A model generated the notes under the pieces. It was not told the origin of the DNA, made no database searches, and saw only the letters and a list, made by a program, of their open reading frames with translations. A program made the translations under genes and the position numbers. This document shows, one piece after another, positions 22,502 through 33,205 of a DNA stretch of 64,000 bases. This stretch comes from Platerodrilus igneus (lineage: Eukaryota; Arthropoda; Insecta; Coleoptera; Lycidae): positions 62,001-126,000 of the forward strand of contig JARFIW010000593.1 of the NCBI GenBank assembly GCA_036346225.1, written 5' to 3'. The first letter of the stretch is position 1, and each line of letters opens with the position of its first letter.

Positions 22502-23845
22502 ATGCAGAGAAAGGAGTGGTTAAGGAGTCAAGGAGTGGAAATTGGAAGTGACGATAGTGCATTGTGTGAAAAAATTCGAAAATAGAAGAAGCTGCAGGCA
22601 GTCGAGATGTCGAGGATGGAATCAGGGGATCAAGGAAACGAGATGATAATGAGAATGCTAGAGAGGATGAACGAAGAATCAAATAGAGCGAGGGAGGAGT
22701 CCAACCGAAAATTAGAGCAGATAAGCGGGAAAATTGAGCAATCTACTAAGGAATTTACAGAGTTTAAAAATAGTCTTACCGTGAAAATGGGGGAAGTAGA
22801 AAGTAGGGTTGATAAAAATGAGCGTGATATTACAGGTCTTCGACAAGAAATGGGACATTTAAGGTCCGAAGTACGCATTTTTTGTGAAGAAGAAATAAAT
22901 GTAAAAATGACTTAAGTAACGGACTCATGTAGGGATCAGTTAGGCAGGGTAGAACGCGAAGTTAGTAGTATCAAATACAACATGTCAAGTTTAACGGGGG
23001 ATGGTCCCAGATTTTATACAGGTGGCGTATCATTGGACCAACATATGAAATTTTATGGCAATAACAGGGTAAATCCACAAATTTTTATTAATAGTGTAAG
23101 AAATCTAGTGGGAAATTTATTTGACGAACAGACTAAACTCAATACGATAAAGGCTTTATTGAAAGGCAACGCGGAAGCCTGGTACAATTTAGTTGGACAG
23201 GACATAGACACATATCAGGACTTTGAAAACAAATTTTTACAGCATTACTGGAGTGATCACAAACAGGATCAGATTAGGGACGACTTGATTACAGGAAAAT
23301 TTAAGGGAGAGTTTGCAGGTTCTAGGGAGCAATATGCCATTCGAAAATACAGTGTGGCCAAACAACTTCATCCACCATTGACGGACAGACAAATAATCAA
23401 GTACTTATCACGACATTTTGAACTGGAAATCAGACAACACGTGGCCTTACAAAACATCACAGAACGGGAGACATTTTTAGAATACTTACAGAGATATGAC
23501 GATGTATGTGTAGGACGGACAAGAGAGATACGAGAACGAAACGTTAACACAGTTAGGTTTGACAACAGGACACCCAATTATTCGAGACGGCCTGACTATA
23601 ATAGGAATTTTCGACCGAATTGGGAACGACGAGGACAGGAATATAGAAGCAATAGTGCGACTAGGGGACCGACGCCAAGACCTAGTTACACAAGACAGAA
23701 CAGTTTACCGGAAGTAAACAGGACTGTGATGAGCACGCCGAATAGAGACAGGGATATGGATATGAATACAAGGAGGACGTACGCACAGGTTGTAGAAGGA
23801 CAACCAGGACCAAGCACGGAAAACAGGACGAGACAGGATTTTTAG
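22502..23845 (+). pseudogene. gag: gag of Gypsy copy 1 (coiled coil, capsid, basic tail)
   Basis: One frame of about 448 codons is interrupted by two in-frame stops (TAG at 22583-22585 and TAA at 22913-22915). The corresponding codons in copy 2 are sense, so both are lesions. The N-terminal third is strongly heptad-like (ERMNEESNRAREESNRKLEQ), indicating a coiled coil. The middle (FYGNNRVNPQIFINSVRNLV, AWYNLVGQDIDTYQDFENKF) has the character of retrotransposon capsid. The C-terminus is rich in Arg and Asn (NRNFRPNWERRGQEYRSN) and has no CCHC knuckle, so RNA binding would rely on the basic tail. The start is placed at the ATG also used in copy 2. It ends at TAG preceded by a T5 run. Confidence 0.85.
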
Positions 23846-23846
23846 A
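23839..23846 (+). promoter_or_regulatory. Candidate -1 frameshift site between gag and pol
   Basis: GGATTTTTAG: the gag frame reads GAT TTT TAG and the pol frame is -1 relative to it, open from TTA GAA onward. A Phe tRNA on TTT can re-pair one base back on the T5 run just before the stop. The same ten bases are kept in copy 2 (33200-33210, minus strand). No pseudoknot was assessed. Confidence 0.45.
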
Positions 23847-24954
23847 ACGCGACAGACCACTAGATTTCTGTGTAAATGTATATGAACATCCACGTGAATT
23901 TTTCAAAATTGAGGAGAAAATAGAGCCAGAAACTGACGAAAAATTATGTTTGCCAATTGTTAATATAGGAATTTTTGAGAATAATGTAGAGATATTACTT
24001 GATACAGGGGCAGAGGCGAGTTTAATATCGGAGGAATTCGTCAGCAAAATTAGGGATAAGGTTTGTGATAGAATTATGCCTATAAAGCGTAGCCATTTAG
24101 TAGCTCCAAATAAAAAGAAGTTTGCTGTAGTGAATAGTGTTGTGGTGCTTAGGATAAATATAGGAGGTTTAAGCTGTGAACAGGAGTTTGTAATTGTACC
24201 TGGACTGAAGTTTCAGAGCATTTTAGGTGTTGACTGTATGATGCAGTTAGGGGTTTTGATAGATATGGAAAGGAAGGTAGTAAGGATTAAGGATAGGTTA
24301 GTGCCATGGAAGGGCAGTTATGAAGTCACAGAGGATGACACGGGTTTGAATATTAATGTAGTAGAGGTAGAGGATGGTGGAGTTAAACAGATCAACACAA
24401 TAAGATGTCCAGAGGATAGGATAGTAGAGGTTCAAGCTTTATTACGAAAAAATGCAGAATTAGTGGGGGTAGAAGCAAGAACAGCATATCGGGAGCAGGT
24501 GAAGGCAGAATTAAATAAAGATGCACGAAAAATTAACCAACGGACCAAACCGCAATTCCATTGTCCACCATCCATGGACACGCTTTTGACAAGGTTAAGT
24601 GACAAGTTTGTTTTTAGTAAATTAGATTTAAGGAATTCATTCTGGCTGATTTCATTACACAAGGATTCTAGAAGGTACACAGGATTTTCCGTAGAGGGAA
24701 AAATCTATAATTTTAAGGTAGTATCGTTTGGTTTGTCGGCAGAAAAGGAAACAATAATAAATGAGAAACAGACAAGTGTAGGGACTGAAGAAGAAGCAAT
24801 AGTTAAAAGTCAGGATAATAGGGATAAGTTTATTGTATGTGAGAAAATAGGGATGATAAGTATAGATATAGAAGGGGGAAAAATAAAAATGAAGAGTATT
24901 AGGATGGTGAGAAGAAAGACTTGGAGGATCAAGAAAAGAGTCAGATTTAAATAA
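23842..24954 (+). pseudogene. pol: pol of Gypsy copy 1: aspartic protease plus truncated RT
   Basis: Read in the -1 frame from the gag stop. The protease has LLDTGAEASLISEEFVSK (active site DTGA at about 23999-24010) and the ILGVDCMMQLGV segment. The RT part has ARKINQRTKP, FVFSKLDLRNSFWLI (motif A) and YNFKVVSFGLSA and then breaks off before the YxDD box. It joins a tail (FIVCEKIGMISIDIEGG, RKTWRIKKRVRFK) of unknown function that ends at 24954. Relative to copy 2, two in-frame deletions are present: about 26 codons near 24483 and about 33 codons near 24522. RT activity is not possible. The protease looks intact. Confidence 0.85.
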
Positions 24955-24956
24955 GA

Positions 24957-25518
24957 AATGAAGATTAAATGAACAAAATATAGGGATAGAATAGGTGTAT
25001 ATAGAAGAGTAGAAGTAAGTGTTTATAGAAAATAAAGCTAGGTATAGGATAAATATGGCAGATAGTTAGAAATAGGTGTATGGGATGAGAAGGAAAATTA
25101 AATGTAGGAAAAAAATAAGATAGGTTAAGTGTAGATATTTCTTATAAGATTAGTGGAGAGTTAGGAATAGAATAAGAATAGGATAGGTATATAGGATTAG
25201 GTAGGGGGAAGTGAGTATAGTAAAGATTAGTTAAAGGTTAGGACTAGGATAGGTATATAGGATGTATATAGGATTAGATGGATAAGTAGGATGAAGTTAG
25301 GGATAATTTCAGTTTATAAAATTAGGTGAGTGTTAGGAATAGGATAAGGATATAGGATAGGTGTAAATATTTTTAGGATTGGATATAAGTTAGGTAAGTT
25401 AGAAAGATAAGAGTAGAGAGAGATAGGCAATTTTTTTTGTAAATTTTTTTTTGGCAGCCTAAATGTTTATATTTAAATTCAAATAAGTGGGATTATTTGT
25501 ATTCAAATAGGGGAAAAA
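24957..25518 (+). other. Purine-rich 3' non-coding region and polypurine tract
   Basis: Almost 500 bp with strong A/G bias on the plus strand and repeated ATAGGAT(A) and GGTATATAGGAT motifs, ending in ATAGGGGAAAAA (25507-25518) directly before the 3' LTR. The last part is the primer for plus-strand synthesis. The function of the long biased stretch is unknown. Confidence 0.75.
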
Positions 25519-27735
25519 TACTCATATTTAGACCAGGGTAGAAAATTAATTAATGCATCAAATAATTTTAATCACCGTGTATAAGGAAGCTTTGGGAAAA
25601 AGTACGCATTATTAAAACCGTGAAGCATAAAAATTTATTCGTTTCATTAAAAATAAGGGATTTAAATTATTCACTAGACGTTTTCTATAAAAGAAGCAGT
25701 ATTAAAATGCTCAACTTGTATGTAATTTAATTATTCCAAGTAAAGAAACAAATAGAAATTACGTGCAAAATTTATATTAATTAATTCAAGTTTAAGTAAC
25801 GAGTATTAAACAAAATGTACAAATAATAATTAATATTTAATTAGGATTCACTAAAATTAAAGGGTAGAAGTCAATGCCATTCATTATTATTTTAATTGGA
25901 GTTAATTGAACGATTATTAAGGTATAATAAGCATAAAAGCCTGTGAAAATCCAAGGTTAAAATACCACGAAATAAAGCTCTGAGAATTATGTTAAACGTT
26001 CACACACCTGCGTATTTTTAAAAGTCAATTTCAGTTTAATTTGTTTGGATAAACATGCAGCTTCTAGGTATATTGGAAACGGTCGGATGTTTTAACGGGA
26101 AAGCTAGATACGGGGTTATTTTACTTACGAATCCACGTGGATTGAAATAACCGATAATAAAGAATATCGATTTGTACCACTCAGACCAAGGTAGAAAAGG
26201 AAAGAGAAAATGCGTCAAGCAGAGACACTGATAATTAAAGGCGTGATTTGAGCAACGTCACTGGGTTTGCGATTGGTGGAAATAGGATGCAAATATGAGA
26301 GGTGTAAACGTAACGATTTCTATACAAAATTAATTAGTTATTCTCGAACGCGTTGCGAGCCGTGTGAAAATTTCTGAGATTTTCAACTGGCGCGTGTGCA
26401 AATTTAATAAGAATCGCTGTGCCCGACTGTCGAAAAGGAACATAGTATGCGAAATTCCGGAAATTGTCCGTTTGCGGGACAAAACCGACGTACGGGCGGG
26501 CTCTTATATAAACCGGTGATAATATGAGTTTCACTCTCTTAGAATTTTGATTATTCGATGCTTTAAACAGTGCTCTTAGATTTTCGATTTTGATTTAATA
26601 CTTGAAACAGTTTGCTCTTATATTTTGTGATTATTGAATACTTTAAAATAGTTTGCTCTTGACGTGCTACGATACAAGTTGTTATGCATTAGTGCACTTA
26701 GAAAAGAAGATACAAGGTAATAAAGTCTAGTTATAGTTGCGAGTATTACTGTACCAATTATCGAAATTAGTACATGATAAATGAATAAACAAAAGTAGGC
26801 AGTTTTGGGGTATAGCGTGAAAGAAGTATGAATTTCTTTGCTATTTTTCGGAGGTGTTAATAATTAAATGTTATTCGTAATCGTGATTGGATCCACAAAA
26901 CAAGATTTTGAATATACTTAGATGAGTTCCTTAGAAGCCCTGAAACAACTTTAGATGAATGGTGGTGTAGAAAATTTTAAAAGGCGTTCAGAATCAGAAG
27001 CCGTAAACATAACCCAGTTGGAATGGTGTGATTAACAAAGGACGATGTACATTGGAGCCACGAGTGCATTAACCTTCAGGTAACTTATGCTTTGTTGTTC
27101 GATTTTTGATGTTTCGGTGTGTGTTGAATAACTTTATAATTTGTTTGCTAAAAAATGGACAGTAGTGAATTTGTACAAACAACAAATTTTTAATTTTTAG
27201 GTGAAATTTTCTTGTTTAAGTAAAAAGGAGTATTTAGCAGTTTAAGTTCTTGATTATGATGAAAATTTGGGTCTGTCTTTGAGCTCAATTAGACTAACCT
27301 GTTTGAATAACGTAAAGGGGTGGGAGATGCTCCCTTTGTACTCAGACTCAGGTCTGCAAATATTGTTAAATTAATTAGTGGGCATCCTACAAGGACTTTA
27401 ATTCTGGATGCAAATTAAAATGATAGCAAATTTAATCTTGAAACTTTATGATACTGAAATTTATGCTGAAATTTAATTTTGAAATTTTAATGTATTATGA
27501 ATATTGATGTAAATAGAGTTAACGTTGATGTTTGTGGTAGGAATGTGTTTTTTTTTTTATGAATGAGGATGAAAGTTTTAACTAGGTGAGCAGCCGAGGC
27601 GGAAAGAGTAAAGAGGCGATTATCAGAAGAGAATCACAGCATAATCGTAGCGCCCAAAGGTAAGGCTCGAGTTCAAAATAAAATTTTTGTGATTTTATTC
27701 CAGGAAACTGGCGAGGCTTTTTGTACATTTCACAG

Positions 27736-27737
<2 letters not shown>
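25519..27737 (+). repeat. 3' LTR of Gypsy copy 1
   Basis: Starts TACTCATATTTAG after the polypurine tract and ends TTTCACAGCA at the (AT)n tract. TATATAAA is at 26505-26512. The initiator reads CACTCTCTTAG, one base different from the 5' LTR. Confidence 0.9.

Positions 27738-27776
<39 letters not shown>
27738..27776. repeat. (AT)n microsatellite, right flank of Gypsy copy 1
   Basis: Directly follows the LTR end. Together with 20095-20136 it shows that copy 1 sits within an AT tract. Confidence 0.95.
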
Positions 27777-27779
<3 letters not shown>

Positions 27780-28213
27780 TAATAATTAATGGACTGGTCA
27801 GTCTTATAGTATAATATACATGTACATATTATCATGGGTCCAAATCAGTCCAAATCAAACAACAGAAACTGATTGAAAATTTAATCAACACCTAACATTT
27901 AGCTACATTCCTTTTGTACCTTTTTCAAAGGCTAAAATGGAAACAGAAAATTCGAAATTAGCAAAAAATACATAACCTGTCGCTAAATACTGACATTGAC
28001 AAAATTATATTAAGGAGATTGAAAACAAATTACTGCACGATTCACATTATAACTGTGGGTCAAAAATATTAAAAATTAAAAATTGCCTGAAGGGCAACGT
28101 CATGCCACGATGGCGGTTAAAAAGTAAAGACAAAGTTGATAATGACAACTTCTATAAGAGTGACAGGACACGTTCCGAAAATGGCAATGATTACATAACC
28201 TGAAGGAAGATAC

Positions 28214-28867
28214 CTAACGTTGTTTAAAAATGTCCTTACTATATAAAGCAGAGTAAACGTTATGAACCCTATCAATATCAATCTTATTATTGATAGGATT
28301 AATTTCACTATTAATATAAAAAGACTCGATGAAAAGCCTCGTCTTGTAATTGGTTTCGTTCTCCAAAATGGCGGTGTCATCGAAAAGTGGTATATGACTG
28401 GTTGCCGCAACATGAGCAGACAATGCACATTTAGTGGAGTTAATCCTACAATCACTCCTGTGCTGGGTTAAACGACTCTTCAGCCACTGGCTAGTCTGAC
28501 CAATGTAACTATTGTTGCAACTACACGTGATCTTGTAGACAACGTTGCTGTTTAACAATTTCGGAGTACGATCCTTTAATTTGGTAAACAACTTCTGGAT
28601 AGAAAAATTGTATTCATAAACAATGGCGATCTTAGGTTGTCTAAGTAATCGTACTAAAAGTGGAGATAACTTCTGTATAAACGGAAGCTTCTTGTACGTA
28701 ATATCAGTTTCTGAAGGGTTTACTTTTAAGAAGTTGCCATATATCAATCTATGCAACATTCTCTTTGGATAACCGTTGTTAACTAAAGTGTTAATCAATA
28801 ATTTCTTATTTTTATCCATGAACTGTGGGTCTGAAATATGTTCTATTCGATATCGTAGGGCCTTCAC
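28214..28867 (-). pseudogene. Penelope-like linker and GIY-YIG endonuclease
   Basis: A 217-codon frame on the minus strand continues from the RT after a frameshift. Residues 1-100 are the linker (KALRYRIEHISDP, LPFIQKLSPLLVRLLRQPKI). Residues 109-140 carry the GIY-YIG nuclease signature as VVYKITCSCNNSYIGQTSQ with the catalytic Arg in LKSRLTQHR, and a Glu in FIESFYINSEINPINN supplies the metal-binding position. A CSC motif after the first strand is usual in this group. The frame is undamaged, but upstream frameshifts make the element a pseudogene. Confidence 0.85.
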
Positions 28868-28869
28868 CG

Positions 28870-29400
28870 TGTTTACCTTATGTTGAAAAGAATGGTTCGA
28901 GTGGAAATTTAGATATCTGCCGAGTTAGTTGGTTTAGTGTACCAATCAAATAATAAATGATTAGAACTATCTCTGATGACCAACACATTCAAAAAAGGTA
29001 ATTTCCCCTCCACTTCAATTTCAAAAGTGAACTAAAGGTGATCATTAAAATCATTAAATGCTGTTAACGTTTGGTCAACATATTGGACTGGCAACGAACA
29101 AATGATATCATCCACATACTTTACCAAGAAAGACATCTCATATGGTAATCTAGGTAGAACACTCGACAGTAAATTATCTATAATCATTTGAGCGATTATG
29201 GGTGATAGAGGTGACCCCATTGGAGTTCCAAATAATTGTAAGTAGAACTTCTCTTGGAAAACAAAGTACGTATTGTTAAAAACCAAATTAACAGTTGTCA
29301 AGAACATATCTTCAGACATATTACAGAAGGGCTTGATCTTATTCCAATTTTCTTTAATGATGTTAATAACCATAGATAAAGGAATATTAGTAAAAAGAGA
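28870..29400 (-). pseudogene. Penelope-like reverse transcriptase (C-terminal two thirds)
   Basis: The minus strand reads SLFTNIPLSMVINIIKENW, FQEKFYLQLFGTPMGSPLSP, IIAQMIIDNLL and FLVKYVDDIICSLP. The catalytic YVDD is intact at 29107-29118. The frame ends at an in-frame TAG at 29030-29032. It continues as FTFEIEVEGKLPFLNVLVIR and LLFDWYTKPTNSAD, then after a one-base frameshift as RYLNFHSNHSFQHKVNTVKA, the characteristic end of Penelope RT before the endonuclease linker. The GTPMGSPLSP and KPTxSxxYLNFxSxH motifs separate it from LINE and LTR RTs. The N-terminus is lost. Confidence 0.9.
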
Positions 29401-29481
29401 AGCTAATATTCCTTTATCTATGGTTATTAACATCATTAAAGAAAATTGGAATAAGATCAAGCCCTTCTGTAATATGTCTGA
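29312..29481. repeat. Perfect 79-bp inverted repeat with 12-bp spacer
   Basis: 29312-29390 is the exact reverse complement of 29403-29481, and the spacer 29391-29402 reads TAAAAAGAGAAG. It lies at the truncated 5' end of the Penelope-like element and can form a long hairpin. The right arm abuts the truncated LTR of Gypsy copy 2. Confidence 0.95.
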
Positions 29482-31373
29482 ATAAAAGGGAGCATCTCCC
29501 ACCCCTTTACGTTAATTAAACAGGTTAGTCTAATTGAGCTCAAAGACAGACCCAAATTTTCATCATAATCAAGAACTTAAACTGCTAAATACTCCTTTCT
29601 ACTTAAACAAGAAAATTTCACCTAAAAATTAAAAATTTGTTGTTTGTACAAATTCACTACTGTCCATTTTTATCAAACAAATTATAAAATTATTCAACAC
29701 ACACCAAAACATCAAAAATCGAACAACAAAGCATAAGTTACCTGAAGGTTAATGCACTCGTGGCTCCAATGTACATCGTCCTTTGTTAATCACACCATTC
29801 CAACTGGGTTATGTTTACGGCTTCTGATTCTGAACGCTTTTAAAATTTTCTACACCACCATTCATCTAAAGTTGTTTCAGGGCTTCTCAGGAACTCATCT
29901 ATGTATATCTAAATCTCGTTTTGTGGATCCAATCACGATTACGAATAACATTTGATTATTAACACCCCGAAAATAGCAAAGAAATTCATAATTCTTTCAC
30001 GCTATACCCAAAACTGCCTACTTTTGTTTATTCATTTATCGTTACTAATTTGGATAATTGGTACAGTAATACTCGCAAATATAACTAGACTTTATTACCT
30101 TGTATCTTCTCTAAATGCACTTAATAACTTTTATCGTAGCACGTATTTTGCTTGAAGTATGGTATAACAGCAAAAATAAAGAGCAAAACTGTTTAAAGTA
30201 TTGAATAAAAATCGAAAATCTAAGAGAGCGAAACTCCTATAAACACGGGTTTATATAATAGCTCGCCTGCACGTCGGTTTTGTCCCGCGACGGCCAGTTT
30301 TTGGAATTTCGCATTCTCTGTTTCCTTTTCGACAGCTCGGCACGCGATTCTACAAAATTTGCACTCGCGCCAGTTGAAAATCTAAGAAATTTTCACACGG
30401 CTCGCAAACACGTCCGAGAACAACTAATTAATTTTGTATAGAAATCGTTACGTTTACACCTCTCATATCTGCATCTTATTTCCACCAATCGCAAATCCAG
30501 CGACGTTGCTCAAATCACGCCTTCTATTATCCGTGTCTCTGCTTTACGCTTTTGTCCATCCCTTTCTACCTTGGTCTGAGTGGTACAAATCGATATTTTT
30601 TATTATGGGCTATTTGAATCCACGTGGACTCGCGACGTGACTTTTAAATAAACGCTGTTTTGTATTTCGTGCTAAAGCATCCGACCGTTTCCAATATACG
30701 TCGAATCTGCATGTTTATCTATTCAAATTTATTAGAACTTTGATATTTAAAAATACGCAGGTGTTCAATCGTAATACTTCTACGATTTGGATATTCTACG
30801 TATTTTAACCTTCTTGATAGATTTGTATGCTAGCAACGCGTCTCATATTTGGTATTATTGGGTTTTTGAAAGCTTTTATGCATATTATGTATTACTAATG
30901 GTTCAATTAACTCCAATTAAAATAATAATGAATGGCATTGACTTCTACCCTTTAATTTTTAGCGAATACTAATTAAATATTAATTATTATCTGTACACTT
31001 TGTTTAACACCCGTTACCCAAAAATTGAATCAATTAATATAAATTTTGCCCGTAATTTCTATTTGTTTCTTGGAACAATTAAATTGAATACACTTTGAGC
31101 ATATTAATTCTGCTTCTTTTTATAGAAAGCGTCTAGTGAATAATTTAAATCCCTTATTTTTAATGAAACGAATAAATTTTTATGCTCCACGGTTTTAATA
31201 ACGCGTATTATCTAATAAAATTCTATACAAACCCTACATTCTAATTATATGATTTAAATCTTCACACTAGGCATTTTAATTACGCGTACTTTTTCCCAAA
31301 GCTTCCTTATATACGGTGATTAAAATTATTTGATGTCGTTAATTAATTTTCTACCCTGGTCTAAATATGAGTA
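29476..31373 (-). repeat. 3' LTR of Gypsy copy 2, truncated
   Basis: Starts TACTCATATTTAG at 31373 after the polypurine tract. It matches the 5' LTR until the GTCTGAATAAAAGG block, where it is replaced by the Penelope-like hairpin. The TATA box (minus strand) is at 30250-30257, and the initiator GCTCTCTTAG follows near 30222-30231. Confidence 0.85.
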
Positions 31374-31918
31374 TTTTCCCCCTATTTGAATACAAATAAT
31401 CCCACTTATTTGAATTCAAATATAAAACATTCAGACTGCAAAAAAATTTACAAAAAAATTGCCTATCTCTCTCTACCCTTATCTATCTAACTTACCTAAC
31501 TTATATCCAGTCCTAAAAATATTTACACCTATCCTATATCCCTATCCTACTCCTAACTCTCACCTAATTTTATAAACTGAAATTATCCCTAACTTCATCC
31601 TACTTATCCATCTAATCCTATATACATCCTATATACCTATCCTAGTCCTAACCTTTAACTAATCTTCACTATACTCACTTCTCCCTACCCAATCCTATAT
31701 ACCTATCCTATTCTTATTCTATTCCTAACTTTCCACTAATCTTATAAGAAATATCTATACTTAACCTATCTTATTTTCTTCCTACACTTAATTTTCCTTC
31801 TCATCCTATATACCTATTTCTAACTATCTCCCCTATTTATCCTATATCTAGCTTTATTTTCTATAAACACTTACTTCTAATCTTCTATATACACCTATTT
31901 CTATTGTTCATTTCATCT
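31374..31918 (-). other. Purine-rich 3' region and polypurine tract of Gypsy copy 2
   Basis: The counterpart of 24957-25518, pyrimidine-rich on the plus strand with the same ATAGGATA-type motifs on the minus strand. The polypurine tract ATAGGGGGAAAA lies at 31374-31386. Confidence 0.75.
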
Positions 31919-33205
31919 TCATTTAAATCTGACTCTTTTCTTGATCCTCCAAGTCTTTCTTCTCAAAATCCTAATACTCTTCATCCCTATTTCTCCCCCT
32001 TCTATATCTATACTTGTCATCCCTATTATCTCACATACAATAAACTTATCATCCCTATTATCCTGACTCTTAAATATTGCTTCTTCTTCAGTCCCTACAC
32101 TTGTCTGTTTCTTATTCATTATTATTTCCTTTTCTGCCGACAAACCAAACGATACTACCTTAAAATTATCGATTTTTCCCTCTACGGAAAATCCTGTGTA
32201 CCTTCTAGAATCCTTGTGTAATGGAATCAGCCAGAATGAATTCCTTAAATCTAATTTACTAAAAACAAACTTGCCACTTAATCTCGTCAAAAGTGTGTCC
32301 ATGGATGGTGGACAATGGAATTGCGGTTTGGTCCGTTGGTTAATTTTTCGTGCATCTAAACATAAACGAACACTATCATCCTTTTTCTTAACTACCACCA
32401 ACGGATTTATGAAGTGAGTGTTTGAAACCTCTATTATGCCATCTTCCAACATTTTATTTAATTCTGCCTTCACCTACTCCCGATATGCTGCTGGAATCGG
32501 ATAAACCTTTGCGTTGAACGGTTCTGAATTATCCACTTCTAACAAGTGCTCATAGCCTAACGCTGTGCTTGCTTCTACCCCCACTAATTCTGCATGTTTT
32601 TGTAATAAAGCTTGAACCTCTACCCTCCTATCCTCTGGACATCTTATTGTGTTGATCTGTTTAACTCCATCATCCTCTACCTCTACTACATTAATACTCA
32701 ACCCCGTGTCATCCTCTGTGACTTCATAACTGCCCTTCCATGGCACTACCCTATCCTTAATCCTTACTACCTTTCTTTCCATATCTATCAAAACCCCTAA
32801 CTTCATCATACAGTCAACACCTAAAATGCTCTGAAACTTCAGTCCAGGTACACTTACAAACTCCTGTTCACAGCTTAAACCTCCTATATTTATCCTAAGC
32901 ACCACAACACTATTTACTACAGCAAACTTCTTTTTATTTGGAGCTACTAAATGGCTATGCTTTATAGGCATAATTCTATCACAAACCTTATCCCTAATTT
33001 TGCTGATGAATTCCTCCGATATTAAACTCGCCTCCGCCCCCGTATCAAGTAATACTTCTACATTATTCTCAAAAATTCCTATATTAATAATTGGCAAACA
33101 TAATTTTTCTACAGTTTCTGGCTCTACTTGCTCCTCAATTTTGAAAAATTCACGTGGATGTTCATACACATTAACACAGAAATCTAGTGGTCTGTCGCGT
33201 TCTAA
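31919..33205 (-). pseudogene. pol: pol of Gypsy copy 2: aspartic protease plus truncated RT
   Basis: From the gag stop in the -1 frame. The protease contains VLLDTGAEASLISEEF and the ILGVDCMMKLGV segment. The linker and RT start (ALGYEHLLEVDNSEPFNAKV, then YPIPAAYRE) are present here but deleted in copy 1. An in-frame TAG at 32474-32476 replaces the CAG of copy 1. RT continues with KMLEDGIIEVSNTHFINPL, VVVKKKDDSVRLCLDARKIN, FVFSKLDLRNSFWLI and FKVVSFGLSAEKE. It then stops being RT at the same point as copy 1 and ends in the shared tail (KFIVCEIIGMTSIDIEGG, WRIKKRVRFK). No YxDD box, RNase H or integrase. Confidence 0.85.

Larger units (their letters stand above)
20137..27737 (+). mobile_element. 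Non-autonomous Gypsy-type LTR retrotransposon, copy 1 (complete with both LTRs)
   Basis: Two LTRs of about 2.2 kb (20137-22360 and 25519-27737) differ at roughly two dozen positions by eye, so insertion is fairly recent. Between them lie a primer-binding site, gag, a protease with a truncated RT, a purine-rich region and a polypurine tract. RT palm, RNase H and integrase are absent. Both ends abut (AT)n. A second copy sits at 29476-37020 in inverted orientation. Confidence 0.9.
27777..29481 (-). mobile_element. Penelope-like element, 5'-truncated, with terminal hairpin
   Basis: On the minus strand this has the C-terminal RT half followed by a GIY-YIG endonuclease and a 3' non-coding region, the layout of endonuclease-positive Penelope-like elements. 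The 5' truncation falls at RT motif A (SLFTNIP). At that end 79 bp are repeated in perfect inversion (29312-29390 and 29403-29481). The element joins the broken 3' LTR of Gypsy copy 2 at a GTCTGA sequence shared by both. Confidence 0.85.

Noticed and set aside
27777..28210. Hammerhead ribozyme in the Penelope-like element
   Set aside because: No CTGATGA core on either strand in the retained part. The terminal repeat region that usually carries it is missing.
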